From Mercurialis annua (lineage: Eukaryota > Streptophyta > Magnoliopsida > Malpighiales > Euphorbiaceae), in assembly GCF_937616625.2 (NCBI RefSeq), contig NC_065574.1:9240501-9304500 (forward strand): a stretch of DNA of 64,000 nucleotides, written 5' to 3'. Position numbers and translations under genes: made by a program. Of this stretch, positions 12,969 to 25,341 are shown one piece after another. The notes under the pieces are model-generated. The model had not been told where the DNA came from, ran no database searches, and saw only the letters and a list, made by a program, of their open reading frames with translations. Position 1 is the first letter of the stretch; every line of letters begins with the position of its first letter.

Positions 12969-13194
12969 TTTTTTTAAATGACAAAGATTCTCCCTAGAAT
13001 TCCGGGATAATTGTCAAATCCTGTGATGTGAACCATCTTCAAGCCCACATATCTATCAATTTCAATCTATTATGATCAGCAGTCCAGTTCTAACCACTCT
13101 ATTTATTAGAAAGGGCATAGGCGGGATTTGAATTCACAAACATGGCACCCAAATGGCTGAAGTTTAGACCATTCAACCAAATCCGTGCGGGCAA
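12969..13194 (-). mobile_element. tRNA-derived SINE with 13-bp TSD
   Basis: Read on the minus strand it starts with a tRNA-like head (GGTTGAATGGTC as A box, GAATTCAAATCC as decayed B box) and ends in a short A-rich tail (plus-strand T run at 12967-12975). A perfect 13-bp direct repeat, ATGACAATATGTT, flanks it at 12956-12968 and 13195-13207. The head is shared with the copy at 246-394, so at least two family members are present here. The B box has lost the canonical GGTTCGA core, so this copy is probably transcriptionally dead. Confidence 0.85.
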
Positions 13195-13671
13195 ATGACA
13201 ATATGTTATTATGTTTAAATTAGAAAAAGAATGAAAGTAATTAGTAATATAGAACTAAAGTAAACTTTTAAAACTTATAAAAAAAATTAAAACAATTATG
13301 AACTAAAATATAAAAAAATAGAACTTGACTATGCAAGAGTTGCTTTTATGCTGCCAAATTACATTCAAAAGAGTTTACACTTCCGAACTTTACAATCTGA
13401 CAAAAATATTTGATAAAGACTAATTCTAGTTTAGTTGGGATGGCACACCTGATTTCAGGTAATGTAGCCTTACAAAGACATAGGTCAGAAGTACTGAAAC
13501 CAATAGATGCCATAAAAATATATAGACAGTTTTTAGAAATGAATTAAAGATCAGAAAATGAGGCAGAGATATCAGGTACAGCCTCAAGCTCGAAATGCCA
13601 AGTCCCGGAACTGAATTTGGGTCATGTTTCGTGTTAGCAACCGTGTAGAGTGTAGACCAGTAAATTTATCT

Positions 13672-16600
13672 TCAAAATAATGTTTCAACCAGTTTCGGCG
13701 AAGACAATGTAGCCACAGATTTGAACTGCATTTAGAAGAACGAACACAGCTATGAAATCAAAGGAAAGTGAAAATTTTGCAAATAAAGAAATGGAACTTC
13801 AGAAACATGATTCATACCTTTTGCTGCCTGTACTTCATCCGTATAGCATTCAGAGGACACCCGATGGTGTTCAATTGTAGGTCTTGTAAAGCAAGAACTG
13901 TGGCTTTAATGTCCGGTGCCTTGTAAGATGTGTAGTATTCCAGAGTTTGATTCTGATGAAAAGAAAAATTACTTGAAGTGAGTCCAAAATTATATACAGA
14001 TGAACACCGAACGGGTTGGAGAATGCATACCCAGGGATGGCTCGTCTGATCTAGAGTCCATCGGGCGAGAAATACAGCAGACGCAGCAACGGTTGAGGGA
14101 AGGTATTTCAAGAAATTGCAGTCAACCAATGTTAGCTCTGCTAGATAATCAGCCAAGTACTCCAGTTCATAACTAGGGCTCTGCACAATTCCAATATAAT
14201 CTATATGTATAAAATAATTTCCAAGATTAAGAAAGACCGGAGAGAATTGCTTGTGTGACATAATTACAGAAGCCACCTCACCTTGTAGGAAGCCTGTGCC
14301 GCGCGTAGAAATCTCCTGAAAATTAAAATTGTGCATAAGACATTAAGACCAATCCTTATATTTACAAGACTGATGCATCTTTAAGATAAAGTTCATATAC
14401 GACATAATAGGTAAGTCAATACCTGAGGAAACTTTTAGTAGTGGGACTAAATAATTGAAAGCCGAAGCATTTCAACACTATGCTCTCCATCTTGAGCACC
14501 TGTAAGTTCATTATGGTCAAGAATGGAATCACAGATATTACATGCATTAGGGATAGGTCAAACAAAGAAAAACGATAGAATTTAATGGGAGAAAACTTTT
14601 TCTTCAAGTAAGCAAGTTAGTGAACCAAGAAACCGTAACATACCTCCCCCCTTGTGTACGTGTTATCAGTAATGAAGCAGAATTCCTCCACACGTGGGGC
14701 ACAAATTTCTTCGTATTTGCTTCAAGACATAAAAAGGGAAACTACTTTAGCATCATATTAGAAGCAGCAGAAACTAATCAACTACATGCTGAGAACGCCA
14801 TGGATTAACCTAACTAATGCAGAGCATTATGGTTGCAAGTATTACGAAGCACATATGAGGCAAAATGAAAAATAAACTTACATAGTATGATGAGCACATA
14901 TCAAGATCTGATAGAATCATTTCTTGCTTGTGATCTAACTTATAAAATGAGCATGCAAATTATATCAATTAACAGGATGATTATGGACTTGAACTAGTAG
15001 TTTGCTTCTCAATATCGTAAAGGAGTTAGTTCAAAGTAAATTTAATTCTCATATTGCTCCTCTGTTAATTAATTTTCTAATTAGCACACAAGATACTGCG
15101 AATGAAATAATCTCAGATAAGCATATGCGACAGTGGACCATCAGAAATGTAGTAAATGTTACTAATGAGTTGAGAACTTACGAGGCAATCAGCATGCAAG
15201 TAATACCAAGTAGTTGAAGTCTCTGTCTCTCAAGGTAATTTTGCGACAGAAACCAATCTATTAGGTACACTGTGAGATAAAGTGTATCCGGCACCAGCTT
15301 ATATTCTTCAGATACCTGAAACCGAAATAAAATTTTATCTGTCAACTTATTGCTTTTGGATTTCAGATTTCATATAGAAACTGTAAGAGTACATGAAAAT
15401 CTCTAGCTACTTCCTCTGAAGAGAACATTCTTTCTTGACACCTAAATTATTTGATAGCAAAAAAGGACCTATCCACTGAATGCAGCATAATAAAGCATCA
15501 CAATAATTTTTTGTGAATCTGTACAGACCTCCACAAGCCAATCAACTAAAACTCCTCTCATGCTTTGAGTTACGTCTCGCTGGATTGTTTCCATGTAAGT
15601 AAACGGTGGCCTTCGAACAAGCTTTTCAAGTATAAACAGAACAAGCAAGTAATTAATATCTTTCGCAATGAAGGAGGGAAAGACAATATAGATAATAAAA
15701 TCAGAAAGATGGAACACTGTTTAAATAATGAACAAGAAAAAGAAACATTTCTGTATAAAGAGCTGCGGATATGACACAAACCTCAGCAACACGTAAATTG
15801 TTATGGATGTCATGAGCATAGAGGCTGCAGAGTTGGGGATCCTTGTGATCACAATCAATGTCTTTGATGTCCGGATTACTAGACATCATGTCACCGTCAT
15901 CAACAATGCTTTGTTTCTCCACTATAGACATTTTAACATAAATATTACTACTTGTCCAAACAGTCACTAGAGAAAATAGAAAAATAGAGAAACTGTCATC
16001 TGAAAGGAATGTGGCCTACAACATCACCATTTATCCACAAGTTAAAGCTAAAGAGCCTCTTCTAAACTAAATTATTAAATAAGGTTCAAGTCCTTGGAAA
16101 TCTCTACCTGCCGATATTAAAATTTAGGCTCTTTATAACTATTCTGCAACGAGATTTTCTTACAAAACAGCAATTGTAATGCTATCATGAAATTCACGTA
16201 ATTGAAATCTAAATAAATAGAAGTTAAGGGAATAAACAGAACATAATATCTTGGCAAAGATGTTAATATATTTGATTTGAACTGAACTTGAACCATACAC
16301 TAAAATGCAATTCTTTAATTTACCAAGTTAGTTTAGCTAGCTACTTCCTACGGTTTTAATCAATTGAAGTATTAGATGTTAAGGTTGCGATCCATTCAAG
16401 TGATTAGATGTTAAGGTGGTAATCCATTGAAGCGATTAGATGTTAAGGCTGTAATGCATACCTTTCTTCGCAGCGCTGCGCGGCTGTGATGGAGCTTTAG
16501 AACATGGCTTTGGAACCCAATGGTTACCTATGTGAAACTCCCTTAGTTTACTCAGTTGACAATGCTCATCTTTCTCCAATGTAGTAGAAGAAGACATAAC

Positions 16601-17354
16601 TTCTGATAAAGGTTTTGTTTCTCTGGATTCTTGAACACTTTTTGTCTTTGAGTTAGCTTGGCGACGTGGAAATTGAATAGCAAGTGAAGGAACTACTGTG
16701 GACGCATTGAGCTGGCCCTGTTTAGCCTGCTTTGCATTCTTAGCCTGTAAATCAGCAGAAAGGAGAAAGATCGGATTTGTGGAGGGAAAAGTAATATCAT
16801 GATATGATAGATGAACACAAGTAACAAGGAAGGTCGGAACAGATTACATTTTACATGGGGAAATTAAGACCAAGATCATAGGAAAGACTAATCCAAAATT
16901 CATTTTCATACTTTTGCAGATTCCAATTTTATAGAGAAACAATAACAATGGTGTGTGTACGAGCATTAAGCCTAACAAAATTTGAACAGGCAAATCAGCC
17001 ATACAAGAGGCTCACAGATTAAGAGAATACATCACAAGAGAAGTTCAGCACATGAACCTGAATTTTCGTTGCATTGAAGCAACTCCTATATGAATTTTCA
17101 CAGCTAACATTCGTAACGTCTCGAAGCACGGCTCTCCTCTTAGGAGGAATGACTGCATTATCAATAGTACTGGTGCTGTTCTCATCCAAGGCTGCTCTTT
17201 TAGATTTTGCTTGCAAAATTCGCTTCTGGCCTTGTTGTCTTGTTTCCCTCAAAGGCAACATTTTGCTAGATACACGCAAGGCAGCTGCTCGTGCCCGCGT
17301 TACTCGAGCATTATGATCTCCAATATAAGCAGGAAGCAAGTTTTCCTTCATCAT
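13672..17354 (-). CDS. CYCA2: A2-type mitotic cyclin (11 coding exons)
   Basis: Eleven coding exons join in frame on the minus strand: 17058-17354, 16462-16744, 15782-15921, 15529-15621, 15182-15315, 14644-14719, 14423-14499, 14282-14315, 14031-14180, 13818-13952 and 13672-13725. The product is 490 aa. Residues 74-82 (RAVLRDVTN) form a destruction box for APC/C-mediated turnover. The cyclin box begins near residue 261 with MRGVLVDWLVEV, and the CDK-binding region continues through EEYKLVPDTLYLTV and SKYEEICAP. The C-terminal cyclin fold ends in KYRQQKFKSVATL, as in A2 cyclins. A2 cyclins partner CDKA/CDKB in S to M phase and restrain endoreduplication. One notable change is DWFLSQ where many plant cyclins have DRFLS. 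The start ATG at 17354 precedes the family-like VTRARAAAL segment; ATG at 17351 is an alternative. Confidence 0.95.
16360..16454. repeat. three-unit minisatellite in a cyclin intron
   Basis: Three adjacent units of 31, 32 and 32 bp (16360-16390, 16391-16422, 16423-16454) share the core GATTAGATGTTAAGG. They lie immediately inside the intron, just after the splice donor of the second coding exon (donor at 16461). Confidence 0.8.
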
Positions 17355-18560
17355 ATTTACAGGCCTCAGACGAGAGCAACGCAAAGCATTACACTCAAAC
17401 TGCGCAAGCAACCTGCAATAAAATGGCAAAATCAATTCAAGCATAAGAACTCTATAACCCAAATATATCCACATCCCCGAAAATTATAAGTCGGGACATT
17501 ATGAACTAGAGTAACACCTCCAATCTTCGGAACACGAAATAAAATACATTTTTTTTTAAAAACCCTTAACTTATATACTTTCTTGTGAGTATACAGATAA
17601 AACTATATCACAAGTAGGAAATTTTCTACTTTAATCTAATATAATTCAAACAACACCTGTAATTCTCGTTCTTTAGTAGATTTAGCAACTTCTTATGTCA
17701 AATTGACAATTCATAATACTGTAATTTATATCTTTTGCCTTAGGAACACTATCATACTCAAAAGATCATCAAATCAGTGGATCTTCACAGATCAATTTGA
17801 AAAAAAATGATTTCCATTTTTATATCAAACTATTCCAATGTCAAGGACATGTCCGTTGTACCAACCAAGATTGAAGATTTCACGTATCAAAAAGATTAAA
17901 ATATTGGGAAATAAATCTTGGCATAGAGATAAATAAAAGATCAAGAAAAAAAAAACAACCCCATTCCATTAAAAAATATAAAAAATTAATACTTGAATCT
18001 TGAGATTAGCAGCAAGAAATTTGATTTTCCAGTTGTAACATCATTCAAGAACCCATTTTTGAATTTATATTTCCAATTCTTGAAACATATTTCACTGGCT
18101 ATTTCCAAAAATAAACAAAAAGTGATCAAACAAATAAAATTTTAATAATAAACATTGGCTAAATCTCATTCTTTCTTTTCTAGGTTTAAATAAATTTTAA
18201 AGAATTGAAACAAATAAAAACCAAACTTAATTCTTTCCACTTTCCCACACTTTCCCATCAACCAAACAAAAAAATATCTTATCAAAAACAACTAAAATCC
18301 CATCTTTATCAAAAACCCAGAAACCAAAACTCAAAATTTCCAAGATTAAGAGGGCCCATTAAACAAAAACAACAAAAATTCAAGAACAAGAACATTCACA
18401 TTATGAAAAGTTTAAATTATAAATTAAAATTACATTTATGATAATTTAAAATTATAAATTAAAAAAGAAAAGGACCTGTCTTTGTCTTCTTTAAGCTCAA
18501 GAAAATGAAAAGCTGATATTGAATGCGATTTTAAAGAGAGAGTGAGCGGGATAGTGCAGT
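17355..18560 (-). other. 5' UTR with a leader intron of the cyclin gene
   Basis: A splice acceptor (TTTTATTGCAG) ends at 17413 and a donor (GACAG then GTCC) is at 18475-18476. This predicts a leader intron of about 1.06 kb, with the first non-coding exon from 18476 to roughly 18560. There is nothing else coding here. Confidence 0.55.
17366..17389 (-). promoter_or_regulatory. seven-codon uORF in the cyclin leader
   Basis: An ATG at 17389 opens a 7-codon frame (MLCVALV) ending TGA at 17366-17368. It lies 11 nt upstream of the main start codon on the coding strand. It lies within the exon that follows the predicted leader intron, so it should be in the mature mRNA. Whether it represses translation is inference. 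Confidence 0.5.
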
Positions 18561-18634
18561 GGTTTAAAAACTAAAAACAGGGAATTAAAAAATTAAAAGC
18601 AGAAGAAATTTAATTAAAAAAATATGGTGGCCAT

Positions 18635-18642
18635 TGACCGTT
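18635..18642 (-). promoter_or_regulatory. MSA-like element (MYB3R site) of the cyclin promoter
   Basis: The minus strand reads AACGGTCA, the core of the mitosis-specific activator consensus YCYAACGGYYA. The first bases fit less well (ACA instead of YCY). It lies about 80-150 bp upstream of the predicted first exon, where MSA elements of G2/M genes usually sit. MYB3R factors bind this motif. Confidence 0.55.
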
Positions 18643-18868
18643 TGTTTGACTCGACTTAAATGAGGTTAATTTTGAATTTAACTGCGTTTTTGTGTGTCAT
18701 TAAAGATCTCTCAGCTTATTATTGCTAGATCTATGAGATCATTTTGGATCTGTTTTTCAAAATTACATTCTCACCCCTAGTTATTTACTACTACTACCTT
18801 TTATTTACTGGTATTACTAGGGTTATCAACAAAATTCAAATCAAACTAAAGAGTAGTATAATATAATT

Positions 18869-19181
18869 CAGTGTTTAAAATCCGGACTGGCCAGTCTGAC
18901 CGGTTAAATTGGAATCTGATCAGTATTCCGGTCAAAAAAATTGCAAAAAACTGAAATTTTCGAATTGAACCGGATCAAAACAGAAGAACCAAATTGAAAC
19001 TAGTCGTTGAACAGGTGAACCACGGGGTTGAACCGACAACGAGAAACAGCGACGGAAAAACTCATCGCTAGATACCTAAAATCCGTCGCAAATCCATATT
19101 TTTTTTAAAGAAAAATTATTGAACCAGCCGCTGAACTGTGGCCTCGTCAGTTTGACCACCGGTTCAATTTTGAAAGAACTG
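18869..19181. mobile_element. decayed non-autonomous hAT element
   Basis: The left end CAGTGTTTAAAATCCGGAC closely matches the terminal repeat of the hAT element at 40470-41237 (CAGTGATTTAAAACCCGGAC). The right end, read inward, is a more diverged CAGTTCTTTCAAAATTGAAC. Flanking octamers ATATAATT and GTATAAAT agree at 6 of 8 positions, a plausible eroded 8-bp TSD. The interior is rich in CCGGTT words and has no coding capacity. Confidence 0.65.
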
Positions 19182-19232
19182 GTATAAATGATAAATAATT
19201 TTACTTTAGTTTGAAAAAGGAAACAATCTATT

Positions 19233-19540
19233 AGTTAATTGCTTAAAAATCACAAATTTTAAGATGTTTTAAAATTTTAACATGAATTTTTAATTTTGGC
19301 AATATCGTATGCCAACTTTTAAAATTCTATAATTTGAAATATCGAACAACTTTCCGTCAAAAATTGCTAGTTATGGACGTCACAATAATATTTACTCTTG
19401 TATTCACATCAGCATCTTTTTATAGAATATTTCTCAGTGTTTCAAATGTTAACAAGCTCATGTATTAATTTTGTCGAAATTAAAAATCCATATTAAATTG
19501 TAAAATACACTAAAACCCATGATTTTAAAGTAATTTAGCC
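19233..19540. mobile_element. foldback MITE
   Basis: The left arm (TTAATTGCTTAAAAATCAC...) and right arm (reverse complement AAATTACTTTAAAATCATG...) form a diverged inverted repeat of about 65 bp. The shared motif ATTTTTAATTT lies deep in both arms. Ends are approximate and no TSD is assigned. Confidence 0.5.
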
Positions 19541-20198
19541 TTCATTTTAAAATAATATATGAACAACTGAACCAGTCATATATATTTATTAAAACAAATA
19601 ATATTACTCCAACAATTTTCTATAATGAAAAATTGTTATAACATAAAAAAAAATCGTTTCTTTAGTATATCAACCATTTTAAAGATTTAATTTTTTAATG
19701 AATAAAATTTAAAATAATAAATTTCCATTGCTAAATAAAAGATTTTATATTAATTTATCAAAACTATCAATGAAAAGCTAATACAAATTGCTAATTATTT
19801 GAATAACCGACTCAAATTAATCTCAGCCTAAATTTATAGGTTGAACATGTTTTTACTTTATCTTTTTAATATGGTAGGAGTAAACTAGCCAAACTAAACT
19901 ATGTAACTAAATCCCAATTATTACTGGATATTTGGATTTGACTTCTTCCATTTGGTTTATGGTTTGTGGGGGTGTTTACTGTTTACTGTTTAATCTTATT
20001 TTCCTTCTTCTTTTTTGGGCTAGTTATACGGTACCACTTAAGCTGTGGTACCATTTATGTCATTCACCTGCTATAACCTCCTATAGCAGGTAATTTTATC
20101 TTTTTTCATTTAATTATTTTCTTAAAACATTTTCTCTGATTTTTTTTTGAATTGTTTTTCCTCGCTTCGTTTCTTCTTCTCTAGCTTACTCTCCCAGG

Positions 20199-23100
20199 CA
20201 TGGTTGTCAGACCCGACCCGGCCCGGCCGGGTCAACCGGAATACCCGCGAACCGGGCAAGGGGTCGGGTCTGAAAAGCCATAAAACCCATTTTAGTGTAA
20301 ACCCTCTTTAAACCCGTTGAACCGGTCGGGTAACCGTCGACCCGGACAACCCGTATCCGGTTGAAAAGGGTTTAAAGGGTTATTCCTATCTGACTTTTTA
20401 TAGGTTTAAAATAAAATTTCAGCCGCTTTTCATCAAATTGAAAGAGACGAAGAGTCCTTTTTCATCAAACTTTTCATTCTCTTTTTCTATATCATCAACA
20501 CTTACAACTAAACAAGATTCTAGGTAATTGTTAACCTTTAATTTACATTCTTTCTGTTTTAGTCTTAATGTTATTTCGTTTCATATGATATTAGTTTATG
20601 CTTTTAAATCATATGAGAATAAATTACTGACAACCAAAAATTGTTTGAATTATTTCTAAAGTAAAAGACAAACAAAGAAGAGGGAAAATTATGGTTATTG
20701 CAAATTTATTTTGAACTTTGATAAATAAGTCTACATATTTTGCCATGGTTTTACTGTGTATGTAAACATATTAAAGTGGAATTGTATTTCCCCTCAATTA
20801 CAATTACAAACATTCTAAATTATTTATATAGCAATTTTACAGTTTGTATGCTTTGTATGAATTCTCATAGTGGTTTATAATTTTTACATTATAATTTTTT
20901 TATAGAATGTGATTCCGTTCAAATTTTAATTGCATGATGCTTGTTGAAGATTTTTATTTTGTTTTAATGAATAGCATGGAGACTTTAAATTCTGAATCAG
21001 TAGAGGTTCAACCCGTGGTGTCTGCACCTACTCGTGGAAAAAAGGATCCAGCATGGGAGCATTTTAGTGAAAGTCGTGATACTAATGGAAAAAATATATT
21101 TACTTGTCTCTATTGTGGAATTTCATACAAAGGCGGTGGTATTAATCGTATGAAATATCATATTGCTGGAATCCAAGGCCAAATATCTTCATGTAAAAAG
21201 GTTCCTCATGATGTTCGTGTTAGAATGCAAGATTATATCAAACAATCTACTGAAAAACAAAAGGAATCAAAATTGGCACATAAACGTGTTTATGAAAATG
21301 ATGATCCTTCTCAAGTTGACTTGGAAGATGAAGATGTGATAAAGCTGAGTTCTTCAAAACAAAAAAAATCTCAAGCTCAAGAGAAAGAAAAGGGAAAGCA
21401 AGTTACTGGAATCGATAACTTTTTTGCTCCAAGAACAACTTCAGGGTCTCAACCTACAATAAAAAGTGTTATGGCTAGTAAAGAGGCTATATGGAGAGCT
21501 CACATGGCTTTGGCTAGATGGTTTTATGATGCTTGCATTCCATTTAATGCATTACATTCTCCTTACTATCAACCTGCATTGGATGCTGTTGCTGCTATAG
21601 GTCCTGGATTTAAAGGTCCAAATTACAATGATATTCGGGTTAACTTATTGAGGGATTGTAAGAAAGAAGCGGCGCTCCTTATTGAAAGCTATAGGAGTAA
21701 TTGGGCGAACACTGGTTGTACACTAATGGCTGATGGTTGGAGTGATCAAAGGCAAAGAACATTGATAAATTTCTTAGTTTATTGTCCTGCCGGGATATCC
21801 TTTGTGAAATCTGTTGATGCTTCAAATTTTGTGAAAGATGCTCCAACACTTTTGGCTTTATTTTCTGAAGTAATTGATTGGGTTGGACCTAGCAATGTTG
21901 TGCATTTGGTTACTGATAATGCAGCCAATTATGCATCTGCAGGGAGGCTGGTTCATGAAAAGTACAGCAACATTTATTGGTCACCTTGCGCCGCACATTG
22001 CTTGAATCTTATTTTGAAGGACATTAGTAGCATGGAACATGTTGCTAAATTGGCTTCTAATGCTTCCAAGGTAACCGTATTTGTATATAATCATATTATA
22101 TTTTTGGCATGGTTAAGGAGAAGATCAAGTTGGAAAGAGATTGTACGTCCAGCAGTAACTAGATTTGCCACCACCTTTATCACATTGCAGAACCTTCATG
22201 AACACAAAAATGACTTGCAAGCTTTGATGACGAATAGAGTTTACACGGACCATAAGCTTTCAAGAAGTGACAAGGGAAAAGTAGTAAGTTCACTCATTTT
22301 AAATAATAAATTTTGGGATGATTGTTTGATTATGGTCAAAATTGCTGGTCCACTTATTAGACTATTACGTCTAGTAGATTCTGATGAAAAGCCTTCATTG
22401 GGATATGTTTATGAAGGCATGCGTAGAGCACGCAAGGCAATCAAGCACATGTTTAAGAAAAAAAAAAGTCTGTATGCACCTTATATAAAAATTCTTGATG
22501 AGAGATGGGATAAACACTTGCGGAAGAAACTTCATGTAGCTGCCTATTTTTTAAATCCCGCTTTCATATATGAACCAAATTTTTGTAATAAAGTGGAGGT
22601 TATGAGTGGACTTCTTGATATACTTGATTCAAAGGGCGTGTGCTCTGACGGAAAGGAAGCAATAAAAGAGATAAAATTGTATCGAGACCGTTTGGGAAGT
22701 TTTAGTCGACAAATTACTCTTACTACATCAAAGACATTACAGCCAGGTATATAATACTTAACTGTAACCTTTTTATGTAAGTATGTATCTATATAATGTG
22801 AAATTAAAATATTTTTCTGAATGCCAAATCTTATTTTATTAATATAGATGAATGGTGGAAGTTGTATGGTCATAGTGCTCCGATCTTACAAAAAATAGCC
22901 ATTCGACTTCTCAGTCAAACATCATCTTCATCTGGATGTGAAAGAAATTGGAGTTTATTTGATCGTATCCATACTAAGAAAAGAAACAGATTAGAGCACC
23001 AACGATTGAATGATCTTGTTTATATTAATTACAACTTGCGGTTAAAAAATAGGTACGTTTACTTTATTATGTCTAATTATTTTTATTATAATTTTTAATA

Positions 23101-23905
23101 TGTGCAAATTGTGATTTTTTATTTAGGCTTCATTATAAAAAACAATTATGCGACCCAATCGACTATGAATGTATCGAAAAGACTGATTTTTGGATCGAAG
23201 AAAAAGATCCGCCAATAGAATTTGACTTGAACGAATTGGCCGAAACTCTTTACGAGCAGGATGTTGTTCTATCACTAGAACAAATTAAAAACCAATCACA
23301 TTCTAAAGGTTAGTTCATTTAAATGATTTATATACATTTGTGTGTGTGTTTAACTTATTTTTATTATCTCTTATATTGTATAATTTTTTTATGCTACTAG
23401 ATAATGGAAGACAGGATGATATATACGACCTTACTGTAGAGAATGTCGAATTCAGTCTTCTTGAGTCTTTTGGTACTATTGGTGAAAGCAATGGTTCTGT
23501 AGCTGAAAATAATGAAAGTGCTGGAATATTTTTTGGAGGCATGGATGATGGTGGTACAAATAATGACTTTGATTATAATTCTTCTTTTAATTTGAGAGAT
23601 GAAGATGATGATACACAGCAGCCTTGAGAAATCAACAACTAATATTTGGCAGTTCATTGTTTGAAATAGTGTTATGGAGAATTTTTGGACAATTTCGTAT
23701 TACACTGTAGTTTTGGATTTTTTTGGTTGTTTTGAATTTTCCAGTATTTAATCATGGAGAATTGATGATCTATAATATTTTTCTATATTAATATGAATAT
23801 TATCTTGATATTGCGGTTTAACCCCGGTTCAACCCCGGTTGAACCTTTAACCCTTAACCCTTTGATGTCACCGGTTTTATGACCGGGTCGGGTTTGACAA
23901 CATTG
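20199..23905 (+). mobile_element. complete hAT transposon with 8-bp TSD
   Basis: A perfect octamer CTCCCAGG flanks the element (20191-20198 and 23906-23913). The TIRs are CATGGTTGTCAGACCCGACC on the left and, read inward, CAATGTTGTCAAACCCGACC on the right. An 8-bp TSD, CA-starting TIRs and a hAT transposase inside define the superfamily. Subterminal regions at both ends are dense in ACCGG/CCCGG/GGTTCAACC words, typical transposase-binding zones. The coding region is uninterrupted, so this copy could be autonomous. Confidence 0.95.
20934..23627 (+). CDS. hAT transposase (BED, DUF659, hAT dimerisation), 4 exons
   Basis: Exons 20934-22746, 22848-23052, 23127-23308 and 23401-23627 join in frame with GT-AG introns to 808 aa without a stop. 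An N-terminal BED-type zinc finger (CLYC...H near residues 58-80) follows residue 40. A DUF659/RNase H-like catalytic region starts with MADGWSD and continues through VTDNAANY and the CAAHCLNLIL motif. The C-terminal hAT dimerisation domain begins DEWWKLYG and includes SSSGCERNWS and RLNDLVYINYN. The last exon is acidic (DEDDDTQQP). It should bind the element's ends and catalyse cut-and-paste transposition in the nucleus. A leader intron with donor near 20524 and acceptor near 20905 is likely. ATG at 20976 (METLNS) is an alternative start. Confidence 0.93.
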
Positions 23906-23913
23906 CTCCCAGG

Positions 23914-24138
23914 TTTGCTTTTTTTTTTTTGGTTGAAATTGAATTAAAGAGATACTGGAGAAGAAAAAAAAGGTATGTATTTTAATTTTTCTCTTCTTTC
24001 AATTATAATTTTTAAGATGCCAACTACTTGACCTAATGAGGTGATTGAAATCATGTTATGAATGTTAGCTTTTTCAATAAACATTTTCATAACCCTTCCT
24101 ATCAACAACAATCCTTACTAATTTATAAAATTGTCCAT
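23914..24138. other. spacer between the hAT and LTR insertions; possible leader exon
   Basis: Closing the hAT gap joins a CT-rich tract (20130-20190) to a purine-rich stretch that ends AAAAAAAAG before GTATGT at 23971. This resembles a 5' UTR exon with a splice donor. No gene can be named. Confidence 0.3.
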
Positions 24139-25099
24139 TGTTAGCAAAAATACTAACTTGTAGTAATCCGGAAATACGGAATCGATCCCACGAAGACAAG
24201 AGGTTTAAAGTGAGCGAACGCGTATTTGGAAATTCAATTCGGAAAGCCACGATCAATTGGAATTATAGTAATGATTACGGAATTTAAAACTAGTGAAATT
24301 AACACTTGAAGCAATTGAAAACTAAAGCAATTAATTAATAACGGGGTAAAACAATAGGTAAAAGGCGTTTAGAGGTTGTTAAATCATGCCACTAACGAAT
24401 CCTAGAAAATTGGGTATAGTAGTGTTATCGGCTCGGGTCAAGTTTTCCTAGATTGCCTAATCCGCTCTCTCGAGTCCGCAATTAGGTCTAATTGAGATTA
24501 GATTATCAAGTTGACGTCTAAATCGCTCTCGCGTAATTAGAATTCAACAATGACAACCTAATCCAATCGCGAAGCTAACTTCTAACCACCTAATCCCTAA
24601 ACCGCCCTAGCGTGATTAGATTTCAGGTTTGTGATCAACTAAGTCCGTCTAATTAATTGACTCTCGCCTAATTAACTAGTCTCTAAACATAGATTAATAG
24701 ATCAAGTTAATCTAAGCATTAAGCCCCAATAATCACAACAAACTCCCAACACAACTCAACCCTAATCAACTATTCAACTAATCATGGCAATCATCAACAA
24801 CCCCCAAACAAGGAGTTTAGCTAGCCATTATCAAAACTAAAGCAATAATTAAACAAGAATTAAACATACTATTAAGATGTAGAAAGATTACCTTTAATAA
24901 GTAGAAGAAAAACATTCAACAATAACTATAATAATGAAGCTTGAATGATAATAATCTTGCATTAATCACCAAAGTTAAGAACAAGAATTTGGAATTAAAA
25001 CTAAGAACAATTGTATCTAAAAATCTGAGAATAGTAATAGGAAATGGGGGCTACAAATCTAAATCTAGTGCATAACCCTAAAAAGGGAAAATAAGGTAT

Positions 25100-25109
25100 C
25101 CTTATATAG
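25100..25109 (-). promoter_or_regulatory. LTR TATA box (3' LTR copy)
   Basis: The minus strand reads CTATATAAGG. It lies about 630 bp into the LTR and about 100-230 bp downstream of the quasi-palindrome array. Confidence 0.65.
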
Positions 25110-25207
25110 TACTACTCAAAATAGGGAATAAAAGTACAACCCATCTAGAATGTTTGGGCCCAATAGAGAAAGAAAGCAAGCAAAAATCGAAATCCTACTG
25201 ATCCCCT

Positions 25208-25341
25208 TGTCTCGATTCGAGACACCCAACTTAGGGGTGTGTCTCGAATCGAGACACATCTTGAAATGTCTTCTGTTTGCTATTTTATGGTGTCTCGATT
25301 CGAGACACCCAAATAAGAGGGGTGTGTCTCGAATCGAGACA
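25208..25341. repeat. array of four 17-bp quasi-palindromes (left LTR)
   Basis: Exact copies of TGTCTCGAWTCGAGACA lie at 25208-25224 (central T), 25240-25256 (A), 25291-25307 (T) and 25325-25341 (A). Neighbours form facing pairs whose flanks (CACCC and GGGTG) are also complementary, so each pair can fold into a stem of about 20 bp. Confidence 0.95.
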
